Assembly (NCBI RefSeq): GCF_043290135.1
Contig: NC_134707.1
Location: 133,798,319 to 133,862,318, forward strand
Length of the DNA stretch: 64,000 nucleotides
From: Rhipicephalus microplus
Taxonomy: Eukaryota; Arthropoda; Arachnida; Ixodida; Ixodidae
Direction of reading: 5' to 3'
Of the stretch, positions 31,097 through 40,548 are shown in pieces; positions within the stretch are counted from its first letter, which is position 1; each line of letters begins with the position of its first letter. The notes under the pieces are model-generated. The model was not told where the DNA came from. It was given only the letters and a program-made list of their open reading frames with translations, and made no database searches. The translations under genes and the position numbers were made by a program.

Positions 31097-32152
31097 TTAG
31101 GCAGTTTCTGGAATTTTATTTTTTCTTACAAGCTCTTTTAAAGTTTCTTTTACTTTGGTCTTGAATTCCTCGGTTGGGTCGTAGCTCAAGTGTCTGTAAA
31201 ATGTGTGGTCTTTTAATTGCCTGTGGGCCTCACGAAGGTAATCAGCCTTATTCATTATTACGATTGCTCCCCCTTTATCGGCCGGTTTGATGACGATATC
31301 GTCTCGGGAAGCCAGGGTCTGGATCGCTTGTTTTTCTTTGTCGCTTAGGCTGCGGTGAAACGGCGATTCCTTTTTGTATGCTTCGAGTACATCTCGCTTC
31401 ACTGCTCGGATGTAAATGTCGAGACATTTATCCCTTTGGGAAGGGGGAGTCCAGTGCTTAGTAGAAAAAAATGCTGTTTTGATAGATGGAGGCTGCTTAT
31501 GAAAGTATTCGCGTAAACGCATGCTTTTTTCAAAATTGTGTAAGTCACTGATTAGTTGGAATTCATTGTATCCTCCAGTGGCAGGACAAAAGTGCAAACC
31601 ACGGGAAAGAACGCTCAATTCTTCAGCCGATAACGTGGCACTAGAAATATTTACTATATTTCCAGCTTCTGCGGAGGACGAATGCACTGAAGACGTTGCG
31701 TCATCAAGAGTGCTGACGCTTGTGCAAATGTTATCGCGCATCAACTTTCTATAATTTTTGTCGCTAAGCTCGTGAATCTTTTCTTGCCTGTAGTTATCAA
31801 GCGACGCTCTTTCATCGGCAGTGAAATTCCGCGTAGCAAAGAGTTGGTTCTCTTTGTTTCTTAGCTGTTTTTCGGATGACTCATAATGGGTAGTCACAAT
31901 GCGCGTCAGTTCCAGAGACGCTTGTTTGAGTGTGTTGTCCCACCTGGAGAGATTATTGCTAGTCATTTCAGACGTAGCAGACCTTAAGTTAAGGCTTAAA
32001 CCTTTAGGTACTGTTGATGTAGCAATATACATTTTTAAGGTGGAAGCATGCAGGTCGCAGCGAATACGCTTTTCGATTACTTTTCTAAGCTTCAAAAAAT
32101 GCACTGAGGCATCCCCAAAGGGAGTTTTACCCCGGCTAGGTGGCTGTCATTC
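31097..32152 (-). pseudogene. PLE ORF2 N-terminal part
   Basis: The frame ending at 31097 covers the Penelope N-terminal region. Recognisable blocks are FCPATGGYNEFQLISDLHNF, the conserved IVIKPADKGGAIVIMNKADY and HTFYRHLSYDPTEEFK. The upstream extension (MTATPSRGK from about 32152) is Lys/Ser-rich. A stop at 31097-31099 separates it from the RT core. Confidence 0.85.
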
Positions 32153-32168
32153 GGTTGCTTCGGTAGGG

Positions 32169-33365
32169 TCAGGCCGCTTGCTTCTGAATTGGTACCTTGA
32201 ATGGGACGGCGTGGCACCACTGGGAGGCGGAGAAGCGGCCAGTGTTGCCTTGCTGCTTGCTCACTGGATTGTTCGTAATCCTGTAAAAAGACACTGCTTT
32301 GTCTATCATCGTCATGGTAATTGTCTTTGCTGGTGTCTTGTTTCTCGTTGTCAGGCTGGTCATTGTGTTGGTTGAAGCTACACAGCTTGGCGATGTCTTT
32401 TTTGTTAGTGTCAACTTATTCACTGAATCTCTCGCCGTGGCCTTGTTCTCAGAAGCCCTGCTGGTCGATGGCCGCCTTGTGATTGGCTTGTTTGTCGCCA
32501 CCCTGCTTCCATGTGTGTTGTTTGCTGTTGTCGCACTTGATCGCCCTGTCGCTGAGCAAATTTTTATCGCTTGGATACCACTTGGTGGCATTCTCACAGA
32601 GGGTGCAGCCACTTTCTCAGATGACAGAAGATTGTCATGAGAATGAGCTGTCGCGGCACGAGGCACAATACAAATAGTTCCGCTGCTTCTGTAGTCTTCC
32701 CAAGCAGCCGATGACGCATCATGTGGATTTTTGAAGCACAACTGTCGAAAGTGACAGGCAAGTAGCGCAAAGCCCTCAAAACTTGGGTGGAGACCGTCAC
32801 ATGCGAGCACGCGAGATGGCGGGAGCCATTCAAATCTATGATCGACGTGAAATACCAGCTTTGAACGTTGGCCGAAGTTCCGAAGGAGCTGATTGAAGAA
32901 TCTTGCAGACTTGTTGCAACGTTGCACAAAGGCTTCGTTTCTGCTGCCTTGACGGTGGTTGCAGGATCGTGGTAGGACCAGACTTGCGTATATTTGACGT
33001 ATAGCGGGGCGCCGTTTCGTTACGATATCCAGCATCTCGCGCTACCTGGCAAAATCCACATTGCCGGAACACTTTGGGATGTAAGTGCTGCCAACGTGAA
33101 GGATGAGCGTTTCCGTTAACGGAGGCACGAAGTCCAATAGTGAACTTACACTACTGATGGTAGCACCACTCTGAGAGATGAAGGCTGGCGTACCCGCATG
33201 AAGCGGATCAAAATGCTGGTATAAGTATTTTGTCTGCGAGTCCCCCAAAATGGCTGCCGATGTGGCACTCTTAGGGTATTTGCAGTCAACAATTTTCGTA
33301 GTGGCCTTTCCGGTACACATAGCAGTAAAACAATTACAAAAAGAAATTCTGTTGGTCCGGTACAA
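32169..33365 (-). pseudogene. PLE ORF1: SGNH/GDSL-hydrolase-like protein (one in-frame stop)
   Basis: One frame covers about 398 codons, broken only by TAG at 33044-33042 (VDFAR-stop-REMLDIV). Its start lies inside the terminal repeat. ILGDSQTKYL (about 33246-33235) resembles the nucleophile block of SGNH hydrolases. LILHVGSTYIP stands where GxND is expected. IYASLVLPRSC follows, and ACDGLHPSFEG (about 32798-32775) fits the Asp-x-x-His block. The oxyanion Asn is missing, so activity is doubtful. The C-terminal 130 residues are Thr/Ser/Lys-rich. Esterase ORF1 proteins are known in CR1 LINEs, and GDSL-type ORFs in rotifer PLE-derived Terminons. The function here is unknown. Confidence 0.7.
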
Positions 33366-33521
33366 ATATAATTAGGAATAAAGGAGCACACTTACGAAAA
33401 TTTGATAATTGTTTACTCTACATTTCGGCCGTGGCACGGCCTTCGTCAGGATTAACAGAAATACGAGTGTGTGGCCACTTTTTTGCGCAGGCATGAACAC
33501 GTAAGTACAAAACACGTGCGA
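33336..33521 (-). repeat. PLE terminal repeat, upstream copy
   Basis: A direct-repeat partner of 29069-29290. It contains the predicted start region of ORF1. Confidence 0.85.
33422..33449 (-). ncRNA. Hammerhead ribozyme-like core, copy 3
   Basis: On the minus strand CTGACGA (33449-33443) and GAAAT (33426-33422) flank AGGCCGTGCCACGGCC. GGCCGTG can pair fully with CACGGCC, giving the best stem II of the copies here. Stem I, stem III and the cleavage site are not resolved by eye. Confidence 0.5.
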
Positions 33522-33601
33522 TTTTTGTGACAATTACATGCTGATCGCACGTGTTTTGTACTGATGTGTTCATGCCTGCCCATAAAAGCGGCCACATACT
33601 C
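33465..33601. repeat. Foldback at the PLE 5' end
   Basis: GTGTGTGGCCAC...GCAGGCATGAACACGT (33465-33521) is followed after about 23 bases by its inverse (33545-33601), giving arms of about 57 bases with some mismatches. Inverted terminal fragments are known at Penelope 5' ends. Confidence 0.75.
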
Positions 33602-33662
33602 GCTCATTAATATTGTGTTAAACCACGGAAAAACGAGCCCTTAGGTATACACTTCTTTCCCT

Positions 33663-33707
<45 letters not shown>
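33602..33707. repeat. SINE-head fragment and (TA)n array
   Basis: CATTAATATTGTGTTAAA to CTTCTTTCCCTTA (33602-33665) is the head sequence of the SINE at 52209-52665 and 53041-53497. It then merges into (TA)n (about 33666-33707). Confidence 0.8.
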
Positions 33708-33710
<3 letters not shown>

Positions 33711-33898
33711 GGGCATTTGTTACTTGCATCGTCCTCATCCCTGCATGATCACAATCACCATCATCCGCTTGTCTCTTTGTCCTCATTGCCACTCTGGTTC
33801 ATCATCATCGTCATCGTCTGTGTACTGGATCTGCCTGTTCGTTTTGCGAGGTCTTTCCTCAATTAAACGCTGTCGCAACCCAGACTACCAAGACTTCA
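33708..33898 (+). repeat. 5' LTR of element C
   Basis: From TGTGGGCATT to AGACTTCA, with AATTAAA upstream of the end. The primer-binding site TGGTGGAGGTGG begins at 33903. Confidence 0.88.
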
Positions 33899-33998
33899 TA
33901 CGTGGTGGAGGTGGATTTTCGGTCCTCTTACCTCCCGCAGCCCGCTCTACCCGCTGGAGCTTCGTTCAGGCCGCCGATTGCGCCCACTGTCAGGCAGC

Positions 33999-35267
33999 AT
34001 GTCCCAGACCGAGCCTACCGGCGCTCATGTCATCAACCACGCACCGACGCAAGCTGCCCCTCCTATTTACATACACGGACATCAGCGGGACCTCCCGCTC
34101 TTCGCTGGTCGTCGTGGAGAAGACGTAAAAGACTGGCTCGACGACTACGACCGCGTAAGTGTCGCTAATCGATGGGACGAGGCCGCCAAACTGCGTTACG
34201 TCCCATTTTATCTGACCGGAGTCGCAAAGACATGGTATTTTAACCACGTCATTGGCTTACCCGACTGGGCTACCTTCCAGCAGCAGCTGCGACACGTTTT
34301 TGGCACCCCGGACATTCGATCCGCCGTTGCGAAGAGGACACTTGATACTCGCCGAGAACATCCCGGTGAATCGTACACTTCATACATCGAGGATGTCCTC
34401 GCACTGTGCCGGCGTGTCAATCAATCCATGCCGGAATCGGACAAAGTGCGCCACATATTGAAAGGCATTGGGCCTGTTACCTTTAATGCACTCGCTGTGC
34501 AAAACCCAGCTACCATCGTTGATGTCGTGACGATATGCCAGCGCCTTGATGCGCTGGACTCCGTTCGCCTCCAACCAGACATTGACGACCACCACTCCAC
34601 GTCAGATGGCCACCTGCGCGACCTCATCCGGGACATTATACGCGAAGAATTGCGGTCCATGGGCTTCACACCTCCTACACCACGACCTACACAGCCTTCG
34701 GGAATGCCCTTACGTGACATCATGAAGGAGGAACTTACAACGCTGACCGGCGTTGCGCCCGTACAGCCACATGCTTCACGCCCCATACCCACGTACCCTG
34801 AAGTTGCTGCCGTGCCTCCCAGCGACGCCCACGCGACATTCCCGCGTCCATCCTACGCGTCAGTTGCTGCCGCTCCCCCGGTCAACTACCATTCCGTACC
34901 CCCTGACCCTCCGGCCCACCTGACCGCTCTATCTACAGGTGCCCCGAATGTCTTCTATTCCCCACCGTGGCGCTCATCTCGCCCTGTTTGCTACTACTGT
35001 GGCTATCGCGGCCACATATCTCGTTTCTGCCGAAAGCGCCAGCAAGATCAGCGTCGGAACGACGTGCGTGAACGGGATTTGTACGCCGGGGCGTCTTATC
35101 AAGGTCGGCGTTATTCGTCTCCCCCGCACCTTTCTCCATCTCCTCCTGCATCGACTGCACCACGAAACAGCCGAAACACGAGACGCCGCTCGCCTTCGCC
35201 CTTCCGCCGTTCCACTTCTCCGCTTCGGCCCGCCTCATTCACCTCTGAAATTCATACGGAAAACTAA
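33999..35267 (+). CDS. gag: gag of element C (intact)
   Basis: The first ATG is at 33999 and gives 422 residues. The capsid opens with DLPLFAGRRGEDVKDWLDDY and continues through PFYLTGVAKTWYFNH and GESYTSYIEDVLALCRR. A Pro/Ala-rich linker leads to a zinc knuckle ([14 protein letters not shown]) and an Arg/Ser-rich tail. No frameshift or stop is seen. It ends at TAA 35265-35267, overlapping the pol frame at GGAAAACTAA (35258-35267). It could in principle supply particles to related defective elements; that is inference. Confidence 0.9.
   Translation: MSQTEPTGAHVINHAPTQAAPPIYIHGHQRDLPLFAGRRGEDVKDWLDDYDRVSVANRWDEAAKLRYVPFYLTGVAKTWYFNHVIGLPDWATFQQQLRHVFGTPDIRSAVAKRTLDTRREHPGESYTSYIEDVLALCRRVNQSMPESDKVRHILKGIGPVTFNALAVQNPATIVDVVTICQRLDALDSVRLQPDIDDHHSTSDGHLRDLIRDIIREELRSMGFTPPTPRPTQPSGMPLRDIMKEELTTLTGVAPVQPHASRPIPTYPEVAAVPPSDAHATFPRPSYASVAAAPPVNYHSVPPDPPAHLTALSTGAPNVFYSPPWRSSRPVCYYCGYRGHISRFCRKRQQDQRRNDVRERDLYAGASYQGRRYSSPPHLSPSPPASTAPRNSRNTRRRSPSPFRRSTSPLRPASFTSEIHTEN
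35258..35267 (+). promoter_or_regulatory. Gag-pol frameshift region of element C
   Basis: The pol frame is open in -1 phase from at least GGA-AAA-CTA here to the protease. Element I has GGAAAACTAG at the equivalent place (50720-50711, minus). The heptamer GGAAAAC is not a textbook X-XXY-YYZ site. Confidence 0.4.
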
Positions 35268-35536
35268 GTGATGCAGTTTGTGGAAGAAAAACTGCATTCG
35301 GAATCAGAACTGAAATTCCTCCGTCGGGCCCGTGTAACATGGTTTCTGTGGAAGTGGAAGGAGTGCGAGTCAATGCTTTGGTGGACACAGGTGCGACATT
35401 GTCTGTGATACGTGCTGATTTGTGTGAACATTTACGGAAAGTAATGACGCCTTACGATGGCCCCACATTAGTGGCTGCCCAGGGGAACGTCATTCGCCCT
35501 TCTGCGTTTTGTACTGTGCGTGTTTTCATCGACGGC
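35268..35536 (+). pseudogene. pol: Protease N-terminal part of element C, cut by element D
   Basis: VSVEVEGVRVNALVDTGATLSVI (shown in pieces: ALVDTGATLSVI is the active site) is followed by RPSAFCTVRVFIDG. Element D then interrupts it. The protein resumes at 40549 with IRHHVQFAVLSRCSHQLIL, and element I has the uninterrupted equivalent. Confidence 0.88.
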
Positions 35537-36423
35537 TGTGATGGTTAAGGACGTTCGTCACTGTGTTTGTTGATAGCGGACGAAAAAGGATTAACATCAA
35601 CAATGGATGCGAACAAAAGAAGCGTTATATTATACACTAGAGAACGAAGTGGCAGGTGAAAATAAAACTATATGTACGTCCAACCCTACACGCCACGCGT
35701 CACGCAACATGTACGAGAGTCAGACCTCTAGTTTGCGGAGAGCTCGCGGCTACGCTTTCTCCGAGTCCAGCGCGTAGAGTTCTCAGTTCGCAAGAGAAAA
35801 ACGCTGCCTCACAGTTTGGGTCCCCGTCGTCCCGACATGATGCGATCGTCGACGTGCGTGAGGGCAAAGGTGGCACGGCTGGAGCGGCTGGAACGGCTTA
35901 CGGCACACGGATGCGCTACCGTGTGCAGCGCCGTTTAGTCAGACATCGCGGCCAGCAGTCAGGGTCGCAACTCCTGAGGTTCAGGGTCAGGCCCCGGCTC
36001 ACGAGGACCACGCCCGGTAGGCCTTGCCACGAACCTGCTCCCGGCCACTGCACCCAGGCAGGAGCCGTTCAGCAGGCCCCGTCCTTGCACCTTGTACCGG
36101 CCGGTGGACTCGACCCCGAGCGAACACGCCGGAGCTCGACCTGGCCGACACGTACGGGTCCCACGTCCGGCTCAGGAACGCTCCCAGGAACTCGTCCTCT
36201 CGAGCGGCGCACTGCTTCGTCTGCCTTCGTGGCCTCCACGCTCGAGCTCCCTTTCGCACGTTCCTTCTTCTTCTCCTCTTGTTTTTCATTTCTTGTTATC
36301 GCCTTCGTGCCACCTGCCCTCCGCTCGTCTTCTTCAGTTTCGGTCTGACGTTCGTCGGCGATTTTAAGTCCTTTTAGCCACAAATCGTATCTAAACACAG
36401 CACTTTTGTGTCCTTTCCTTACA
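35537..36423 (-). repeat. 3' LTR of element D
   Basis: 887 bp, from TGTGATGG to CTTACA on the plus strand. Next to it on the minus strand is the polypurine tract GAGCAGGGGGATATT (about 36424-36438). Confidence 0.93.
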
Positions 36424-36609
36424 AATATCCCCCTGCTCAAGAAAGTTGTTTAGGGGGAAAACAACTTTTCACAAGCGCGCGAGGTGGAGCACCCAAAAGC
36501 GAAAACATAGCAAAAAAAACATTATTTACAGAAGTTCATTCCGTTAGGGAAAGGGTGAATTAACATGAAAAGAAATTGTGCCACCACTAAACGCTAACCA
36601 GCGGAGAAG

Positions 36610-36681
36610 TCAAATGCGGCTGAGGTAGTCGGCACCTATGTTGTCGGAGCCCTTAATGTACTCAACCACAGAGTCATACTC
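36610..36681 (-). pseudogene. pol: RNase H C-terminal remnant of element D
   Basis: Minus strand, in another frame than the integrase: EYDSVVEYIKGSDNIGADYL then SRI and a stop. The equivalent end of element E reads EYDFTVSYIRGSKNVGADYL. It directly follows the integrase stop, so a deletion joined integrase to the last 23 residues of RNase H. Confidence 0.85.
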
Positions 36682-39595
36682 AGTAAGCAATAGGCTCCCT
36701 TTCGTGGTATTTCTTGAGAAGGTTGATGCGAAAAAGACTTCTCCGTGTTCCGAGATCTATCTCGTAGTCATAGTCACTGCGTTTTTCAAGCACTGTGAAG
36801 GGTCCCTTCCATGTCAAGACCAATTTATTCTTATCTGATGGTAGCAACAGCAATACTTTGTCTCCGGGTGATAGTTGTCGAACTCTTCCTTTCCTATCGT
36901 AATATTTCTTCTGTGTAATTTTCGCCTTCAGAAGTTCTTCGTGTGCTACCTTGCAGGTGTCTTGCAGTCGCTCCTGAAGATCTATAACATAGTCGTATGT
37001 TGTTTTCGTTTCAGGATCGATGTTGGCCCCTGTCCACAGTTCCTTAAGGATCGACATTGGCCCGCGTACAAATCTGCCGTAGAGGAGATCGAACGGCGCG
37101 AATCCAAGGCTCGTCTGGGGAACTTCACGGTATGCAAACAGCAGGGGAGCCAAGTATCTGTCCCAATGTTGCGGCCGTTCTTGACACATGCGGCGAACCA
37201 TTTGTTTGAGAGTGCCATTAAATCTCTCCACAAGTCCGTTGGCCATGGGGTGATAAGGCGTTGTGGGTAGCTGACGAAATGAAAGTAGCCGACCGAGTTC
37301 TTGCATGAGACTCGAGGTGAACGACTTTCCACGGTCGCTCACTATCTCACGGGGCACTCCAACGCGGGAGAACATCTCTACTAGTGCTTCCACTATGCGC
37401 TCTGTCTCGATGCTCGGTAGTGCCACCGCATCCGGGTAACGCGTAGCGAAGTCTACCATCGTTAAGACATACTTGTTGCCCTTGGAGGACGTTGGTGATA
37501 GCGGGCCAATAATATCGATGGCGACCCGCTGAAAAGGTGTGTCTATGATAGGCATACTTCCCAATGGAACTCGTCCGACGAGGTGTTTAGGCACGGTCCT
37601 CTGACATACGTCACACGACTTCACGAACCGTATCACATCAGCCCGTACACCCGGCCAATAAAACTCTGTAAGGACACGGTCTGTTGTCCTTCTTTGCCCT
37701 TGGTGACCAGACAGAAGGCCTTCATGAGCCATCTTCATTACGGTGTTCCGGAGATCCTTGGGTACTACGAGTTGCTCCAAGTCTCGCCTTCCTGCCGTGC
37801 GGTGGCGCCGGAAAAGAATGTCGCGTACCAGCACAAACTCAGTGACTGCTGGCTTCTTAGATATGATCTTTCCCAATGCGGTGAAGCAGGTTTCCAGCGT
37901 GGGATCTGCGTGCTGTAAATTCTTTAGCGCTTCCCGGCTGATATCCAGGGGTTGGATCCGAGGAACAATCAGTTCACTGGGCTTTTTCCTTTCTTTTCCT
38001 GCAGCCGCCGACATGTCATCTTGTCGTCTTCTATCTGATGAGGTTGCATCTTCAGGTTCTTCTTGAGTGCATACTGGATCACGGTGAATCTGTGCTAGTT
38101 TTGGACGTCCTGCTGGCTGCTTCGGGGCTGGTCGGGCAGCTGACAGTACACCCGCAATGTTGCCAAGCACGACTTCATACAATGGATTCTCCATACAAAC
38201 AGCAAGCACATGACCTCTGAAAAACGGAGAATCTATGTACACCTCTGCTTCTGGTAAGACTTTTGCAGATTGGTCCAATAAGCGAATGGTACGGGTGTTG
38301 CCAGTCAAGTTGCAGTCAGGAACTAGCGATCGTTTCACCACTACTGTATTGCAACCGGTATTCCGCAATACGGTAACCCGCTTCCCTTCGAGATAGCCCT
38401 TTACAGTTGGCATTTGTTTTGACCCGTTGTCGCAAGTTGCGTTGCTTTGGGTCCCATCACACATGTCATGACAATGTTTCTCATCCTGATTGTCAGGCGC
38501 ATCTTCCATTGATTTCTCATGCTGCGCTTTCTGGTATCCCAAGACGGAACATGATGCCTCTCTACGTTTTCCCGAGTTTGAGGGACAACTATCGGATCTG
38601 TGCCCTGACTTCTTACAGATCCAGCACGACGTCGACTTGGGCGCTCGAGACTTTGTCCAGCAATCGGAAGCTCGATGACCCGGCTTGTTGCACAGAAAAC
38701 AAAGCGGTTTTCCTTTGCTTTCGCTGACAGTGTCAACTTTAGCTGTAGCCATCGCTTTCCCTTTTTCGTCTTTTCCTCTAGCGAGATTCACAATTCCCTG
38801 AGCTTCCAAATATTGATCAGCCGTCGTGGCCAACGTGTCCAGGTTATGACATCCTCGCTCCTTCAAGAAGACAGCCAACTTCTCGTTGCACCGCCTGAGG
38901 AATTGCTCGGACACCATCTTGTCTCGCAGTGCATCATATGTTTTGGGAGTCTTCGCCAGCTCCTGCCAATGGTCGAAGTATCCACAGAGACGTCCCGCGA
39001 ACTGTCGACCTGTCTCAGTATTCTCGGGCCGGGCATCCCTAAACTTCGTGCGGTATCCCTCCTCTGTATAACGGAACCGCTGGAGGAGCGTCTGCTTGAG
39101 CTTTGCGTAGTCCGTAGAGTCTTCTGCAGACATCCGTCCTACCACGGTCAAGGCTTCTCCCGTTAGACACAAGCTCAGTGACAGGGCCCACTTGTCGGTT
39201 GGCCAGCCTTGGCTCATGGCAACCCTCTCAAATCTCTGGATGTACGCATCCAGTTCGTCCCTACTCTCATTGTAGGGCGGAATCATTTTGTGTGGGCTGC
39301 GAAAACTCTGACCACCACCCATACTATCGTCCGCAGAACTCGTGCTCGGCCGCTGCGCTTCTGCGACACGACGTCGCTCCTCGAGCAGGAGCCTTTCAGC
39401 CTCCATGCGAGCTATTTCACGCTCATGCTCCACCTGTGCTGCTAGCCGTGCCTCCTCTCGATCTTTCGCTCTCTGGTCCCTCATTTCTTTTTCCTCAGCG
39501 CTCACCCATGCCAGCAAAGCCTCACCACTCAGCCCCATCTCCTTCCCTAGCTCAACTAGCTTTCTCTTGTCGTCATCCTCGTCCGCCACACACAA
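36680..39595 (-). CDS. Element D gag-protease-integrase polyprotein
   Basis: 971 codons are open, but the first codon counted is TTG. The first ATG in frame is at 39538 (MGLSGEALLAWV). The order is a Glu/Arg-rich coiled coil (about 40-80), a SCAN-like capsid region (about 105-275: IPPYNESRDELDAYIQRFER, LLQRFRYTEEGYRTKFR, EQFLRRC), and two zinc knuckles near 298 and 325 (CFLCNKPGHRASDC, CWICKKSGHRSDSC). Protease near 410 has LRNTGCNTVVV, with the catalytic Asp of DTG replaced by Asn. Integrase follows (about 620-960) with HHCC, AIDIIGPL, VSDRGKSF, GLVERFNGT and a GPF block. All three integrase acidic residues are present. RT is absent. Confidence 0.9.
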   Translation of the reverse strand: MCVADEDDDKRKLVELGKEMGLSGEALLAWVSAEEKEMRDQRAKDREEARLAAQVEHEREIARMEAERLLLEERRRVAEAQRPSTSSADDSMGGGQSFRSPHKMIPPYNESRDELDAYIQRFERVAMSQGWPTDKWALSLSLCLTGEALTVVGRMSAEDSTDYAKLKQTLLQRFRYTEEGYRTKFRDARPENTETGRQFAGRLCGYFDHWQELAKTPKTYDALRDKMVSEQFLRRCNEKLAVFLKERGCHNLDTLATTADQYLEAQGIVNLARGKDEKGKAMATAKVDTVSESKGKPLCFLCNKPGHRASDCWTKSRAPKSTSCWICKKSGHRSDSCPSNSGKRREASCSVLGYQKAQHEKSMEDAPDNQDEKHCHDMCDGTQSNATCDNGSKQMPTVKGYLEGKRVTVLRNTGCNTVVVKRSLVPDCNLTGNTRTIRLLDQSAKVLPEAEVYIDSPFFRGHVLAVCMENPLYEVVLGNIAGVLSAARPAPKQPAGRPKLAQIHRDPVCTQEEPEDATSSDRRRQDDMSAAAGKERKKPSELIVPRIQPLDISREALKNLQHADPTLETCFTALGKIISKKPAVTEFVLVRDILFRRHRTAGRRDLEQLVVPKDLRNTVMKMAHEGLLSGHQGQRRTTDRVLTEFYWPGVRADVIRFVKSCDVCQRTVPKHLVGRVPLGSMPIIDTPFQRVAIDIIGPLSPTSSKGNKYVLTMVDFATRYPDAVALPSIETERIVEALVEMFSRVGVPREIVSDRGKSFTSSLMQELGRLLSFRQLPTTPYHPMANGLVERFNGTLKQMVRRMCQERPQHWDRYLAPLLFAYREVPQTSLGFAPFDLLYGRFVRGPMSILKELWTGANIDPETKTTYDYVIDLQERLQDTCKVAHEELLKAKITQKKYYDRKGRVRQLSPGDKVLLLLPSDKNKLVLTWKGPFTVLEKRSDYDYEIDLGTRRSLFRINLLKKYHEREPIAY

Positions 39596-39634
39596 ACAAC
39601 GTGAGGCTCTCAGATGTGAGGCGAGAGCTTAGTC

Positions 39635-39656
39635 CTGTCTCGCGGACGCCAGAAAT
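39635..39656 (-). promoter_or_regulatory. Primer-binding site of element D
   Basis: On the minus strand ATTTCTGGCGTCCGCGAGAC follows the 5' LTR. TGGCG is shared with element E (TGGCGAGCCTGCC at 57763) and differs from the TGGTGGAGGTGC class. Confidence 0.55.
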
Positions 39657-40543
39657 TGTGATGGTTAAGGACGTTCGTCACTGTGTTTGTTGATAGCGGA
39701 TGAAAAAGGATTAACATCAACAATGGATGCGAACAAAAGAAGCGTTATATTATACACTAGAGAACGAAGTGGCAGGTGAAAATAAAACTATATGTACGTC
39801 CAACCCTACACGCCACGCGTCACGCAACATGTACGAGAGTCAGACCTCTAGCATGCGGAGAGCTCGCGGCTACGCTTTCTCCGAGTCCAGCGCGTAGAGT
39901 TCTCAGTTCGCAAGAGAAAAACGCTGCCTCACAGTTTGGGTCCCCGTCGTCCCGACATGATGCGATCGTCGACGTGCGTGAGGGCAAAGGTGGCACGGCT
40001 GGAGCGGCTTGAACGGCTTACGGCACACGGATGCGCTACCGTGTGCAGCGCCGTTTAGTCAGACGTCGCGGCCAGCAGTCAGGGTCGCAACTCCTGAGGT
40101 TCAGGGTCAGGCCCCGGCTCACGAGGACCACGCCCGGTAGGCCTCGCCACGAACCTGCTCCCGGCCACTGCACCCAGGCAGGAGCCGTTCAGCAGGCCCC
40201 GTCCTTGCACCTTGTACCGGCCGGTGGACTCGACCCCGAGCGAACACGCCGGAGCTCGACCTGGCCGACACGTACGGGTCCCACGTCCGGCTCAGGAACG
40301 CTCCCAGGAACTCGTCCTCTCGAGCGGCGCACTGCTTCGTCTGCCTTCGTGGCCTCCACGCTCGAGCTCCCTTTCGCACGTTCCTTCTTCTTCTCCTCTT
40401 GTTTTTCATTTCTTGTTATCGCCTTCGTGCCACCTGCCCTCCGCTCGTCTTCTTCAGTTTCGGTTTGACGTTCGTCGGCGCTTTTAAGTCATTTTAGCCA
40501 CAAATCGTATCTAAACACAGCACTTTTGTGTCCTTTCCTTACA
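39657..40543 (-). repeat. 5' LTR of element D
   Basis: 887 bp, about 99% identical to 35537-36423 by eye. Confidence 0.93.
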
Positions 40544-40548
40544 ACGGC

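Larger units (their letters stand above)
29061..33601 (-). mobile_element. Penelope-like element (PLE) with an extra ORF
   Basis: Direct terminal repeats (29069-29290 and 33336-33521, both in minus orientation) bound two reading frames. ORF1 (33365-32169) is SGNH-hydrolase-like. ORF2 (32152-29482) has Penelope RT, a CxxC-type linker and a GIY-YIG nuclease. This is the canonical Penelope layout plus an upstream ORF. Frameshifts and stops in both ORFs make it inactive. A (TA)n array touches its downstream end. Confidence 0.88.
35537..40543 (-). mobile_element. Element D: young Gmr1-like Gypsy element lacking RT
   Basis: LTRs of 887 bp (35537-36423 and 39657-40543) differ at about nine positions. 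ACGGC lies just outside both ends (35532-35536 and 40544-40548), a clear 5-bp target duplication inside the element C protease. One long frame encodes gag, protease and integrase. RT and most of RNase H are missing between integrase and a surviving RNase H C-terminus. That order (integrase before RNase H) marks the Gmr1 type of Gypsy element. Confidence 0.95.

Noticed and set aside
29118..33430. A CRISPR-like array from the repeated terminal sequences
   Set aside because: There are only two copies, 4.2 kb apart, which are the direct terminal repeats of a Penelope-like element in a eukaryotic context.
36680..39595. A 971-codon frame that could be read as a host SCAN-domain or zinc-knuckle gene
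   Set aside because: It lies between 887-bp LTRs with a perfect ACGGC duplication, a primer-binding site and a polypurine tract, so it is the coding region of element D.
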